From: a virus
Direction: 5' to 3' (one strand)
DNA: 40,883 bases
Virus record (IMG/VR): IMGVR_UViG_3300033141_001770
Coordinates: 1 to 40,883 of that record
The position numbers and the translations under genes are program-made. The notes under the pieces are model-generated. The model was given only the letters and a program-made list of their open reading frames with translations. It was not told the DNA's origin and searched no databases. Of the stretch, positions 29,001-37,577 are shown one piece after another. Every line of letters begins with the position of its first letter. Position 1 is the stretch's first letter.

Positions 29001-32000
29001 TTTGTTTTCTTCGGCAGCTCTCTCCCTTAATTCTCTCATCCTGCCAGAGAACTCATCCCATTCTGTTTGAGTATTTATAGCCAAAGGATTCTCAAGATTA
29101 ATCTGAACCTGCTGAACCTCGCCATAAGTTTCAGCATACTCAAGATTGGTTGTGTAATAAGTTGCCTTACCAACCAGTCCCTCATCAGTAGGGAATATTC
29201 CTTCAGGTTTAACACCTCTGTAGGCTACAGTTGTATAAGGTTTACCTGTGGTAGCTCTCTCAACTGCTGGGGGTTTGGTAGGTGTCGTTAACCCAGTTAT
29301 TTCACTGACTACAGCATCAATCCTATTCTGAATATCACTTATTTTCTTATCTACCTTGATTTTCTCTTCGCCTTTAAGTCCTTTAATTTCATCTATCAGT
29401 CTATTTTGTTCAGACTGCAACCCCTTCAGTTCCTTTTCCAGAACATCAATTCTATCAAATCTTTCTTTTACAGTCATAAACCAAGGTATCTTAACTTCCT
29501 CAACTGCTGGGGGTTTGACTTCTTTATATACCCTTATTAAGGCTCTTTTTTCCTCTGGAAATAGCTCTGTCCAGAAAGCACTCCTTCTTTCTGCTCCTAG
29601 TTTAGCTCTTGTCCCAAGCTCTTCTCTTTCTGCAGGAGTCATCCTGTTCCAAATATCTTCAGTGAGTTCCACAGCTTCAGGAACTGCTGGAACAGCCTGT
29701 AGTTCTGTTATTCTACTCTGTATTCTATCTCTCTCTGCAGCAAGTTCATCTAATTTGGTCTTCAGAGTTTTGGTTGTCTCCAGTGCCTCAGCTATCTCAT
29801 CTGGTAGTGCTCTTCCTTCTTTCAATCTGTTCAATCTCTCTACCGCAGTAGTATAAGAGGAATTGTAGACATCTATCTCAGGCTGCAGTGCTTTGAGTTC
29901 TCTCCTCAGAGCACGTACTTCAGGAGAGACCTTTCTCTTCTTTTTCACTTTAGGTAGTGTTTCTTCAACCAGCTCATCAACCCTATCTGTTTTAGCCTCG
30001 TAGGTATCAAGTGCAGGCTTCAATGCTTGCTCTACTTTAGAAACATCTGCCTCCGCAACTTCCTGCTCCTCTGCCATAACTTCTTCAACTGTCTCTGTTA
30101 TTATCTCCTCTCCCTCTGGAGTTAAAGCAAAGTTATTCATAGCTTTAGCTTTTGCTTCCTTATAGGACTTACCCTGTGACATGCCTTCCTGTATATCTGT
30201 ATTTATAGTATCTTTTTGAGCTTGAGTAAGTCTCTTCTCTAACCTGTTCTGGATTGTATTGTAGGCAGCACCAATACCTGCAAACATACCACCGCCAGCC
30301 AGACCAAGTTTGATTGACTGCCACATCTCCTCATCAAACTCTTGAACATCACCAAAAGCCTCTCTTATTATAGCTAGCTGGACTCCTTCCTCTAAGCCTT
30401 CCGAGGCAACATCAAAACCAAAGACGAGTGCTCGCACGAGCCATCTGGCAGCCATTCCACCAGGGAGGAAGAATGTTGAAGCAAACTGAGCAGTGTTAGT
30501 TGTTGAGAGCAATGCTACATTGTGTCTCAGCACTCTATCAAAGACGGCATCCTTCTCTTCTTGAGTAAACCCACGTCTTTCTGCTTCTTGATATGCATCT
30601 CCAGCCTCCAAAGCACCTTCTGACACCGAGGAGACAGCACCTGCGGTAATAACTCTTACTATTGTTTGAAGAAATCCTCCTCCACCTGCTGCAGATACAA
30701 CAGCACCTGCTCCTCCTGCCGTCAACAAGGTGGCATCAATAATAGCAAGCATCATCGGCATCATATTGATTAAATTTTGAGCATACCATTCTGGAGTGTC
30801 TGGTTCAGCCCTCTTCACTTCAGCCTTTATTAGCTGTCCCTCATAGCCTATTCTCTTGAGAGTATTTGCTATCCCAGAAGCACCCAGTCTGTCAAAGGTA
30901 GAACCAACCATAGATACCAAGTCTCCAACACCACCCCAGTAGAGTCTCCAGTAGTCCTCAAGAGCATCAGGAAGCCATCTACCTTTTACGAATCTGCCAG
31001 GAATATTATCCTGAAAGAAATCATCAATATATTCCTCATCTATCTGTTCCCCGTATACATTTCTCAATAGCTGCTCAGTTCTATCAGACCTTCCTTCTGT
31101 AAGAACTGCCTGACGGAAAGCATCTGGTTCGGAGCGTGCAAACTCCATTGAATAAGAAAGAGGATATTCTGAGATTGCATAAGACCCAAGCATTACTTCT
31201 GATAAGGGTCTTAGCTGGAGTAACTCACCAGTCTCTGGATTCCAGCGAGCAATTTTCTCTCCCATCATTGTAACATCATTCCCTCTGACTGAGAGTCTCA
31301 CTGTGTCTGGATTCTCTTCCTCCACAATTTTCTGAGTCCTAGTGTCAAAATAAACATCTTTTTCTTCTAAGGCAGCTCTATCTTTCATGGTTGCCTGACT
31401 CAATAGCTTTACATCTTCTTTCACATCACCAGTAGGTCTCATCCCTTTCTCTATCAATTCATTTTTTATTTTCTCCCACTGGGATTCTTTAACAGATTCA
31501 ATGACATCTTTCACCCGTGGAGGATAAGCCTCCTGAAGAGCTGTCTGTATCTCAACTAAGTCTGTAGAGAAAGCTACAGAACTGAGGATGAAGCGAGGGT
31601 CAATGGTGGGAGTTATCGTACGAATGCGATTAAGCATCTCTTCAACAGTCTCTGGTGACGGAAAAGTTGTGAAGGGTAAGACATCCTTTGGAGTCTTAGC
31701 TAACGTTTTGGCATATTCTAAGAACCATTCCCTCTCGGCTTCATCAAGTTCCAATCTTTCAAGCATTGGTGCTCTGGGATGAAGTTCAGGAATAAGCTCG
31801 TAAAGCTGTGCTTCCTCACCTGTTAAAAGTCCTGCATAGGCAAGAGCCAGAAGGTACTCTTTTATCTCAGGCAGTCTCTCAACAACCTTCTTCTTCCTCT
31901 TGAGTTCATACCATTCTGTTTCTGCCTCACGCTGGAAGGTTCGTGCCTGTTCAGGAGTAAAACCAGTTTCAACCCAAGGAGTAATTTCTCTGAACCACTT

Positions 32001-32228
32001 AGAAGAAGGATAGGCTGCCTCTGCCCATTTTCTTAACTCCTTTTCAATCCAAGATTTCTCCCTCCAAGCCTGTGGAGTGTAGTGAACACCATACACCTTC
32101 TGGAACTTTTTAGTTACATCCTCAAGATACTGCATTCTCTTGAGTTCTTCTTCTCCAAATGATGTAGGGAACTCTGGTAGTTCTGGGAACTTATAAGGAA
32201 TTACTTCTTCATTATTACCATTTGGCAT
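26049..32228 (-). CDS. Giant polyvalent-type protein with ADP-ribosyltransferase-like domain, 2059 residues
   Basis: The largest gene, between portal and scaffold, the usual place of internal head/ejection proteins in short-tailed phages. Residues about 480-655 hold Gly/Ala-rich hydrophobic segments (e.g. AGGAGAVVSAAGGGGF). Charged coiled coils lie at about 765-860 and 925-985. Residues about 1000-1117 resemble the ADP-ribosyltransferase domain of polyvalent proteins: VAYRG, ATYYTTNLEYAETYG, NPLAI, AEGYDGVVI, VAVFHPEKV. Residues about 1680-1780 include a region like the large polyvalent-protein-associated domains and a membrane segment (FFLKFMVAIFLFNLLGELY). Proteins of this type are thought to enter the host with the DNA and act on host targets or defences. 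It may also act as the DNA ejection channel, since no tape measure gene exists. Confidence 0.78.
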   Translation of the reverse strand: MPNGNNEEVIPYKFPELPEFPTSFGEEELKRMQYLEDVTKKFQKVYGVHYTPQAWREKSWIEKELRKWAEAAYPSSKWFREITPWVETGFTPEQARTFQREAETEWYELKRKKKVVERLPEIKEYLLALAYAGLLTGEEAQLYELIPELHPRAPMLERLELDEAEREWFLEYAKTLAKTPKDVLPFTTFPSPETVEEMLNRIRTITPTIDPRFILSSVAFSTDLVEIQTALQEAYPPRVKDVIESVKESQWEKIKNELIEKGMRPTGDVKEDVKLLSQATMKDRAALEEKDVYFDTRTQKIVEEENPDTVRLSVRGNDVTMMGEKIARWNPETGELLQLRPLSEVMLGSYAISEYPLSYSMEFARSEPDAFRQAVLTEGRSDRTEQLLRNVYGEQIDEEYIDDFFQDNIPGRFVKGRWLPDALEDYWRLYWGGVGDLVSMVGSTFDRLGASGIANTLKRIGYEGQLIKAEVKRAEPDTPEWYAQNLINMMPMMLAIIDATLLTAGGAGAVVSAAGGGGFLQTIVRVITAGAVSSVSEGALEAGDAYQEAERRGFTQEEKDAVFDRVLRHNVALLSTTNTAQFASTFFLPGGMAARWLVRALVFGFDVASEGLEEGVQLAIIREAFGDVQEFDEEMWQSIKLGLAGGGMFAGIGAAYNTIQNRLEKRLTQAQKDTINTDIQEGMSQGKSYKEAKAKAMNNFALTPEGEEIITETVEEVMAEEQEVAEADVSKVEQALKPALDTYEAKTDRVDELVEETLPKVKKKRKVSPEVRALRRELKALQPEIDVYNSSYTTAVERLNRLKEGRALPDEIAEALETTKTLKTKLDELAAERDRIQSRITELQAVPAVPEAVELTEDIWNRMTPAEREELGTRAKLGAERRSAFWTELFPEEKRALIRVYKEVKPPAVEEVKIPWFMTVKERFDRIDVLEKELKGLQSEQNRLIDEIKGLKGEEKIKVDKKISDIQNRIDAVVSEITGLTTPTKPPAVERATTGKPYTTVAYRGVKPEGIFPTDEGLVGKATYYTTNLEYAETYGEVQQVQINLENPLAINTQTEWDEFSGRMRELRERAAEENKSEDWVQETLRKELEAEGYDGVVIAPGIVEVGAQVAVFHPEKVTTAVKEVPAITEEKVKKLSLEELAEGQATDTEAAEAQTKDLAGAFERTVDIEELEQTKEKVEEFLEEHLYGADRDNPLSEALVMTTRTGRVPLYIRYLEKLPQKLDEEGTPTGIDWDAHVSQDFKDAEFQDASMWNLNTMPFIDAVTYIDKGRFWGALRRKVYQIGDQAITAGLSYQGNWHKRISDIEHQLGIDKPHWWNFRRKPAWNEMFYAVSNEIASEDVVIDSDVLLKRKEISEPINKYSKKYPLTDEQKLTIVEYAKQIRTVFDAIISDVNVVRKIMGRKPIEYRKNYLPEVYKVNVWGRFLGIKLKPEHLTESALSPDWMKPSAPFNPRELERKGGLAGYEKVRDVTKLLFDYIAVSSRDMFYSAAISNAKAHARYLRKEKGLEVPAKYVEDRFLQTMAGMPDSLSRWVTETIPPWIINPIYAVRRRLNPAVFGINIPWNLFVQTSSSALLPLKGISIKSCIQGMQWFWNPKIRTWIESNVPAAIIKRGGRGSIVYQDLTGRMAEARRAERSPLETADEWMTFITKHMEHALTGVSAAAGYFEAKRKGVTSPDALVAAASDAAAGSQSMYDPFHLPGAYSPMVRLVVPFQTFCFEAITRVREMSGIKKFRAGAYEWVAADSIEGRGLIRNRVAFFLKFMVAIFLFNLLGELYNKRKPWQWSSFLPAANVMMYGADPMNPWNQPFPIRYGSELWKGFDAIIEYGNWKPIIYWATQWHFPAGSQVRRTLEGIIASIEGAQKDVAGEVMFEMEEGEWLKAVTLGVWKTESGQEWIKRFREGASPTTKSIIKEVEKAEELLGTSLTKSFRGTPKGEYYTLGNYLNDALELVRTDRPGVELWQILEDFPIYPELAMFAVHCKAAWEEYEKLPTDERLDYRREHPYIDATLNFWEQTRSLRSTEAKNELRALFEVFHIEDRKRAHWTGFPEIPDYIKLLPE

Positions 32229-32269
32229 TATTCACCTCTCTGTCCTTTAATCCATCTCTTCCCCGATGG

Positions 32270-32908
32270 TTATTCATACGATTGCCTTTTCATTTTCTTT
32301 AACAATTCTCTTTCACTTTCCCGACGAGCAATTTCGCTCAAAGATAGCCGACTGCGTCCATGATTTTTGTTGCTTGCTTTGCGTTCTTGGAAGGCAATTG
32401 CAACCTCCGCCTGTGGCTTCTTTAACTTCAAATATGGGCATATAATTTTAAGAAAAGCAAGAGCGATATTATCCGATGCCTGCCAGCTCCAATATTCGTA
32501 TCCATCTTTTTTCTTTTTATCTTTCCTTATCGCACCACCAAAACGTGTATGGAAAAGCCTTGGCAGGGTTTCACCTGCTGTTTTAACTAACACTGCCATA
32601 GTCCAGCCATGTTTATTCTTTTCAATTCCGATATAACCCTCTCCATCAAAAACTCCTGCCAGATAACGTGCATCCTCTCTCTTTGTTCCCTGTCCTAATT
32701 TTATTCTGTCCGTCCAATGGAGATGTCCATTAACATAACCAAAAGTATAGATAGCCCAGCATACACCAAGAATCCTCCAGTCTCCTAGAAAGTAGAAAGC
32801 TAGAGCACCTATACAAAACCAGATTGTCTGTATTAACCATTCTGCTTCATGATAAATATCCCTTATGATGAATGTCCAGGGACGACCTCCAATTCTACTC
32901 CATATCCT
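32270..32908 (-). CDS. Membrane domain fused in frame to a LAGLIDADG homing endonuclease; no ordinary start codon
   Basis: One open frame of 212 codons from 32908. Its first 75 codons read as a conserved-looking small membrane protein (SRIGGRPWTFIIRDIYHEAE, then two hydrophobic segments). It then runs directly into YLAGVFDGEGYIGIE, a clear LAGLIDADG motif. A DNA-recognition core follows (KTAGETLPRLFHTRFGGAIR, then a lysine-rich part) and a charged tail. No ATG, GTG or TTG exists before the ATG at 32599, which lies after the LAGLIDADG motif; only ATA, ATT, ATC or one CTG are available. Options are a rare start, a frameshift from the upstream zinc-ribbon gene (which stops at 32895), an assembly indel, or a decayed gene. 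Single-motif endonucleases normally act as dimers. Confidence 0.65.
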   Translation of the reverse strand, partial: RIWSRIGGRPWTFIIRDIYHEAEWLIQTIWFCIGALAFYFLGDWRILGVCWAIYTFGYVNGHLHWTDRIKLGQGTKREDARYLAGVFDGEGYIGIEKNKHGWTMAVLVKTAGETLPRLFHTRFGGAIRKDKKKKDGYEYWSWQASDNIALAFLKIICPYLKLKKPQAEVAIAFQERKASNKNHGRSRLSLSEIARRESERELLKKMKRQSYE

Positions 32909-33032
32909 CTAAATACGGAGTTATATCGTTATAAAACGGGACAAGCAAATCCTCAAAGTCCTCAGTCTTACATTCTGGACACCGTTCTGTTCCGTCTGAG
33001 ACAATTCTTCCACATTCTAAACAAACTTTCAT
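32895..33032 (-). CDS. Zinc-ribbon microprotein, 45 residues
   Basis: Reads MKVCLECGRIVSDGTERC then PECKTEDFEDLL: a CLEC...CPEC ribbon and an acidic C-terminus. GGAGG upstream, overlapping the portal stop by four bases. It lies before the membrane/endonuclease frame and may be joined to it by a +1 shift at its own stop (GAG-TAG-A). Confidence 0.65.
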   Translation of the reverse strand: MKVCLECGRIVSDGTERCPECKTEDFEDLLVPFYNDITPYLEDME

Positions 33033-34738
33033 GATAGCCTCCCTCTTCCTATCATTTCTCTGAGTTCCTCAGGAGTAAACCCACGTTCCTCTGGTGGTAG
33101 AATTTCAGGTCTCACCCTTGGTCTCCTTGGAGGAGCACCTGCCTCACGTGCAGCTTCAGCCTCAAGATACTGAGGGGGAGCTGCTGCACCAGGTTCAGGA
33201 GCACCCATCTGCATTTCAAGAGCTTGAGCTGCCTTTCTGAACAGTTCAGCCTGTCTGCTATCTCCTGCAGCTTCAAGGAAATCAGCATGGTTCAACTGTT
33301 TGGTTAGGGGATGTTTATTGAAATCATCAAGGTTTAATCTTCTCTTAATAGTTGATGTATCGTTAAACTTATAGACCTCAGCAAGTAGAGTCTCTTCGTC
33401 AACATCCTGTCTCATCATATTAGCTATAGTAGCTCTTTCCAGCCAATCTTTCTGAGTAGCCATCTCACTTCGGACTCCAATGCTAACTTTATCTGGAATA
33501 TCTGTTGGTCTTAACTGTTCCTCTACTTCACCCTTAATGTTAAAAACCTTCTTCGAAGTCTTAACCCTGCTCAACCAGAACTTATCACATTCGGCAATGA
33601 TAAAGTCCTTAGCTTGCATATAAGGATGCATTATTTGATTAGCAGAGCTGCTAGCAAGTTGGGAGAGAGCATAACCTGCTGTTCCACGCTCAACCATACC
33701 ATATACTGCGTCACTGAAAGCACCTTTCTGGATTCTTTTCTCAAAATCCATCTGCAACGCTCTGGCTTCAATTGGAATAGGAGCAACAGGAACGGGCTGC
33801 AGTCCCTGTTCTCCTGGAGAATAATGGAATGTTGCTCCGTATTCTCTTAACTGTTCTGTTGTTGCCTGTGGAGAGGCAGAAAACTCCTGATATTTAAGCT
33901 GCACTGCATCCCTTAAAGCCTGCATTACCATACTTGTCCACTTATTAAAAGTTTCGATAGTCTTTGCATCTGTTTCAAGTATTCCCTGTCCGATGAATTG
34001 TTGCCAAGCAGTTCCCGTTCTGATTGAACCTTTGTCTTGGAAACCACCGACAGGAGCAACAAGAAGCAGTAAGTCTTCTCTATTGACTACTCCTGTTACA
34101 TCCTTATCATCTATAAGAATCATATTCTGCAGGACTCCATTATCATCAAGATAGAAGTAATCATCCAATGTGACGTAACCTACCTCTGTTCTTGGAGAGT
34201 AATTCCAACCCTTAATCCTTGCTTTTCTCTTTGCTGCTCTTACAGTAATTCTGTATTCATGAACACAGGCTGTAAGGGTATTATCTTCAAAACGAGGATA
34301 TACTTCCGCTGGAGACCAGAGCTGCGGGATGAGCTGATTGTTCTCATCAATACCTACAATTAAACTATACCAACCCAACAAAAGAAGATAGAAACCAAGT
34401 TCATTTACGAAAGGTGGACTCCCACCACGCTGCCTCACGGTATCTATCTCTTTCCACATATACCGACAGGCTCTTTCAACCCTAGCCTGTCTTTCACGCT
34501 CTGTCGGAGAGTCACTCGTCAATGGAATACGATGTTGAACCTCACCAGCAGTGAAGAGAAAATGAGCCATATTGAAAAAAGTCCTGGGGTCATTGCTGAC
34601 TGCACTCTCCATGTTCTTAGCTTTTAGTTTATCCACCTGACAGAGCATATCATACCATTCTGAAAACTTAGTGGCTCTTAATGTCCAATTTTTCTTTAGT
34701 TCAGCAATATCTGAGATTACATCTCTCTCTGTTAACAT
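33029..34738 (-). CDS. Portal protein, 569 residues
   Basis: Third gene upstream of the giant protein and downstream of the large terminase. The pattern matches phage portal proteins: a helical N-terminus, the VNELGFYLLLLGWYSLIVGI segment, beta wing (EVYPRFEDNTLTACVHEYRI), FIGQGILETD, a clip/stem helix and the GTAGYALSQLASSSANQIM region typical of large portals. It ends in a Pro/Ala/Arg-rich tail. It forms the dodecameric DNA gate of the head. Confidence 0.82.
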   Translation of the reverse strand: MLTERDVISDIAELKKNWTLRATKFSEWYDMLCQVDKLKAKNMESAVSNDPRTFFNMAHFLFTAGEVQHRIPLTSDSPTERERQARVERACRYMWKEIDTVRQRGGSPPFVNELGFYLLLLGWYSLIVGIDENNQLIPQLWSPAEVYPRFEDNTLTACVHEYRITVRAAKRKARIKGWNYSPRTEVGYVTLDDYFYLDDNGVLQNMILIDDKDVTGVVNREDLLLLVAPVGGFQDKGSIRTGTAWQQFIGQGILETDAKTIETFNKWTSMVMQALRDAVQLKYQEFSASPQATTEQLREYGATFHYSPGEQGLQPVPVAPIPIEARALQMDFEKRIQKGAFSDAVYGMVERGTAGYALSQLASSSANQIMHPYMQAKDFIIAECDKFWLSRVKTSKKVFNIKGEVEEQLRPTDIPDKVSIGVRSEMATQKDWLERATIANMMRQDVDEETLLAEVYKFNDTSTIKRRLNLDDFNKHPLTKQLNHADFLEAAGDSRQAELFRKAAQALEMQMGAPEPGAAAPPQYLEAEAAREAGAPPRRPRVRPEILPPEERGFTPEELREMIGRGRLS

Positions 34739-34956
34739 TTATCTTCCTCCTCTTCTTGGAATGCTAAGATGAATACTTCAGGGACTTTGGGATAATACAT
34801 ATCGTAGTATTCGGTCATACTGTCTATGAACTCCTTAAACCTGCTCCAGTCGGCAAAGACAAGAACAGGGAGGAATCCCAACACTGGATGTTTCATCCCT
34901 AAAGCGATGCCTTCATTATTTTGTGTTAATACAAGATTTCCTATCATCTTTCTCAC
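34732..34956 (-). CDS. Hypothetical 74-residue protein
   Basis: Starts at GTG 34956 in a GTGA overlap with the terminase stop and overlaps the portal start by seven bases. It has a strand-loop-strand first part (IGNLVLTQNNEGIALGM), then an aromatic helix, and an acidic end (FQEEEEDKC). Unknown. Its coupling between terminase and portal suggests a packaging accessory role. Confidence 0.6.
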   Translation of the reverse strand: MRKMIGNLVLTQNNEGIALGMKHPVLGFLPVLVFADWSRFKEFIDSMTEYYDMYYPKVPEVFILAFQEEEEDKC

Positions 34957-36479
34957 CAGTTCCAGCCAGGCACAGAACCTTGATAACCTTTTGCTGTTCC
35001 CAGCATCTTTCTAACTGCTACTGCCATCATTGCAGCCATCGCAAGGTCATCAGAGGCTTGTGCTGTTGGTATATATCTAACAAACCTGTATCCTCTAATC
35101 TGTCTAACCAAGTTCATATCCCAAGTTTTAAACTTCGGTAACATCTCTTTAAAAGAGTTTATCATAAAATCCTTTGTAACGCCACTCGTCCACCAGCCTG
35201 GTTTATTCATTATCTTACCTGTAGTAAAATCTCTCTGTAAATACACATTAGGATAATCTACGAGATGAGAAAGGATTGTATATCCTGGATTGTTCCTCTC
35301 TACGACTATCTCTGCCTTGTTATAAAGCTTACCCCACTCCTTCAACATATTAGCGAACTGAATCATCTCTGGCTTCCCCTGATAGGTAGCACATACACGG
35401 TAAAGACAATCAAGCACCACTGCTGCTGACTGTGAACCTCCTTCCACACCAGTAGCAGAATCTACTGCTAGAAGATATGTTTCTTTCTCTACTGGTGGTA
35501 TCCAAATTACGAGTCCTGATGGGTCTTTATCTCCATCATAACAACCCTTAGCAAGTTCACCTACAAGGTAAGAATCGAAGACTGGTTCTCCACTTTGCTG
35601 AAAACACATTACCTCATCTTCTGGAAAATCTTGATAGAACTGTCCTCCCTTTTCACTTATCTTCCATCTTCTCCAACGTATCTGGTCTTCGGTGAGATGA
35701 TGTCTGTCAACCAGTTCCTGTTCCTCAGAACTGTAATGTAACTCTCCTCTGTCTTCTTCAAGAGCAATAAGAGAATCTCTGGGAAGACTGTAGTCCTCAT
35801 CCAACCACCAGGGAAAGAAGAAAGCTCTATAAGGGGTTTTACCTTCTCTCGTTCTAGTCCATAATGGATAGAAACAATCATCCATCCCATTCGGTGTACA
35901 CTCTATCGTTATCTCTCCAGAGTAAGGAACTGCATCTTGAACACCAGCTAAGATACGCTCTGGGTCTTCATAGAAAGCCAACTCTGAGAGATGAGCTTTT
36001 CTCAACGTATCACCACGACCAAAGGCTCTACTTCCTGCAGTTCCTATATAAATAGAACTGTTCAGTCCTGGGAAGCTGATTTCTGACCTGCTCTCTGCTC
36101 CTATCTCTGGTCTTGGGTCGGGGAAGGTATTGTAGAAGAAATGAACTCTGTCAAGCAATCTCTGGGTAGCACGGGTCTCATGGGAGACTACAACACAAGG
36201 AGTATTCGGAACTGTGATACACTCTGCATAATGGTCAGCTAAAATTTCACTACTGATACCAAGCTGTCTTGACTTTAAGACAATGTTTCTGTTAGTTTTA
36301 TGTTCAGCAAAGTATCTTTGAACGGAATTACGAACAAAAGGAACAACCATTCCATCCTTGTTGACAATAGAAATTCTTTTTCTTACCAGTTCCTTCTTAT
36401 CCATATTATCCTTATCGTAGCTGGGAAGAATCGCACTAGCATCAAGCACTTCTGCCCTCTGCCGTGTCTTCTCTTCCAA
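34953..36479 (-). CDS. terL: Terminase large subunit
   Basis: 508 residues. ATPase: Walker-A-like KSRQLGISSE (residues 69-78, the deviant form common in terminases), Walker B region KAHLSELAFYED and coupling motif ITIECTPNG. Nuclease: LAVDSATGVEGG, IVVERNNPG and the final acidic DDLAMAAM, an RNase-H-like site. It packages phage DNA through the portal. The start is TTG at 36479 behind GCGGAGG. The 160 bases before it contain no gene. Confidence 0.9.
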   Translation of the reverse strand: MEEKTRQRAEVLDASAILPSYDKDNMDKKELVRKRISIVNKDGMVVPFVRNSVQRYFAEHKTNRNIVLKSRQLGISSEILADHYAECITVPNTPCVVVSHETRATQRLLDRVHFFYNTFPDPRPEIGAESRSEISFPGLNSSIYIGTAGSRAFGRGDTLRKAHLSELAFYEDPERILAGVQDAVPYSGEITIECTPNGMDDCFYPLWTRTREGKTPYRAFFFPWWLDEDYSLPRDSLIALEEDRGELHYSSEEQELVDRHHLTEDQIRWRRWKISEKGGQFYQDFPEDEVMCFQQSGEPVFDSYLVGELAKGCYDGDKDPSGLVIWIPPVEKETYLLAVDSATGVEGGSQSAAVVLDCLYRVCATYQGKPEMIQFANMLKEWGKLYNKAEIVVERNNPGYTILSHLVDYPNVYLQRDFTTGKIMNKPGWWTSGVTKDFMINSFKEMLPKFKTWDMNLVRQIRGYRFVRYIPTAQASDDLAMAAMMAVAVRKMLGTAKGYQGSVPGWNW

Positions 36480-36639
36480 GTGTTCCCGCCTCCGCAGTAG
36501 TTACAAACTCTTGTACATTATGGCGGCACAGCACTCCCGTTTGCCCTCACTGGATTAGCCTAGGCACTATACTCATCGCATAGCCGAGAGCCACCTTAGC
36601 CCTGCGTAGCAGCTTATTCAGTCACAGCTACCATCCTTA
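36480..36639 (-). other. 160-base non-coding gap before the terminase gene
   Basis: No frame above 16 codons with a usable start. On the minus strand GTAGC...GCTAC and other short complements suggest some folding, and composition is more GC-rich than its neighbours. I see no tRNA shape, promoter or terminator. It is a candidate leader RNA or packaging site (inference). Confidence 0.35.
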
Positions 36640-36849
36640 TTATATCCTCCGACTACTACGTTTAGGAAGTTTCCGCAGAGTTCGAGCTAATACAGCCTGC
36701 CTGAAGGTTCTGAGACCATAACGAGTATGATTACCAGCAATGACCTTACGAGCATAGGCACGGGTAGTCATACCAGCTTTCTTAGCTTTGGCTGTGAATG
36801 CTCCCTTTCGTTTTATTGCCCCTGCAATCCACCTTCTTTTCCTTGCCAC
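36640..36849 (-). CDS. Basic packaging-associated microprotein, 69 residues
   Basis: Highly basic (WIAGAIKRKGAFTAKAKKAG, then ARKVIAG...). The WI-x-AIK-R-x-GA...KA-K-x-AG core recurs in small phage proteins near terminase genes. Probably binds DNA. The 3' end is followed by the non-coding gap before the large terminase gene. Confidence 0.7.
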   Translation of the reverse strand: MARKRRWIAGAIKRKGAFTAKAKKAGMTTRAYARKVIAGNHTRYGLRTFRQAVLARTLRKLPKRSSRRI

Positions 36850-36970
36850 ACTCTACCTCCTTATCTGGTATAGTATAACCACAGAGACGACAACGCCAAA
36901 GATGACCATCTTTGACAAGAGGACAATTCCACCCTAATTCCTTCTTGCACCTCGGACATTCCACAGCCAT
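36782..36970 (-). CDS. Zinc-ribbon microprotein, 62 residues
   Basis: CPRCKKELGWNCP followed by CRLCG gives a double zinc knuckle; the tail is lysine-rich. GGAGG lies before the ATG at 36970. It overlaps the basic microprotein by 68 bases in another frame; both have good starts, so both are kept. Confidence 0.6.
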   Translation of the reverse strand: MAVECPRCKKELGWNCPLVKDGHLWRCRLCGYTIPDKEVECGKEKKVDCRGNKTKGSIHSQS

Positions 36971-36976
36971 CCTCCA

Positions 36977-37114
36977 TTATCTTGTTCGTCTCCTTTTTAT
37001 AGCCAACAGCCTTGCTGGATATACTTGTCTCATGAAGCTGTAAAGCCTTCCACGAGTTGTTCTAGCTAGATTAGCTTTCCTCAAGTTCTGGCGTCTTGCT
37101 TGTCTCTGCCTCAT
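36977..37114 (-). CDS. Arg-rich microprotein, 45 residues
   Basis: The frame reads MRQRQARRQNLRKANLARTT and ends AIKRRRTR, with about one third Arg/Lys. It overlaps the end of the small terminase gene by 44 bases. Its ribosome site is weak. It resembles virion-packaged DNA-condensing peptides, but that is inference. Confidence 0.45.
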   Translation of the reverse strand: MRQRQARRQNLRKANLARTTRGRLYSFMRQVYPARLLAIKRRRTR

Positions 37115-37571
37115 TGTAACTGGCATCTATTATCTCTCCCTCCTGCAGTTGAGGTCTGTTCCCTTCGTTCAAGATAAGTTGTTCCCAAGTTAGACTTCTT
37201 ATCTCAGGCTTGGTAGACATCTCATTTGCAAGACGACTATAAATTTCTCTGCCAAGATGAGTTCTAGCAAAGTTAGGTCTATCTTCCTTAATCTCCTTGA
37301 GTATCTTCTGGAGCATCTTATACTCCAGATTCACAACAAGGGCATAGTTTTTATCTCTGAGCATTAAGAGAGCATCATCTCGATATTCTGCACCCAGTTC
37401 ATCTATCTGCCTGTAGACTTTCTGAAATCTCTTCTGAGTTACCCATCTCTTATATGTTCCTTCGGGGATAGCAAGAGAGCCTAGAGCAGACTGCTTATCC
37501 AGCCCTATCATTCTTAGCAGAAGAAACTGTCTTGGACGCTCCTCTATTCCACTTAAAATTTCCTTTAACAT
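37071..37571 (-). CDS. terS: Terminase small subunit
   Basis: 166 residues from the ATG at 37571; a longer frame from 37655 crosses the promoter and is rejected. The N-terminal half holds a helix-turn-helix-like part (IGLDKQSALGSLAIPEGTYK), followed by long helices for ring assembly and an acidic C-terminus for contact with the large subunit. It is the first late gene. Its ATG coincides with the predicted transcription start, so the message is probably leaderless. Confidence 0.75.
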   Translation of the reverse strand: MLKEILSGIEERPRQFLLLRMIGLDKQSALGSLAIPEGTYKRWVTQKRFQKVYRQIDELGAEYRDDALLMLRDKNYALVVNLEYKMLQKILKEIKEDRPNFARTHLGREIYSRLANEMSTKPEIRSLTWEQLILNEGNRPQLQEGEIIDASYNEAETSKTPELEES

Positions 37572-37577
37572 ACTGTA

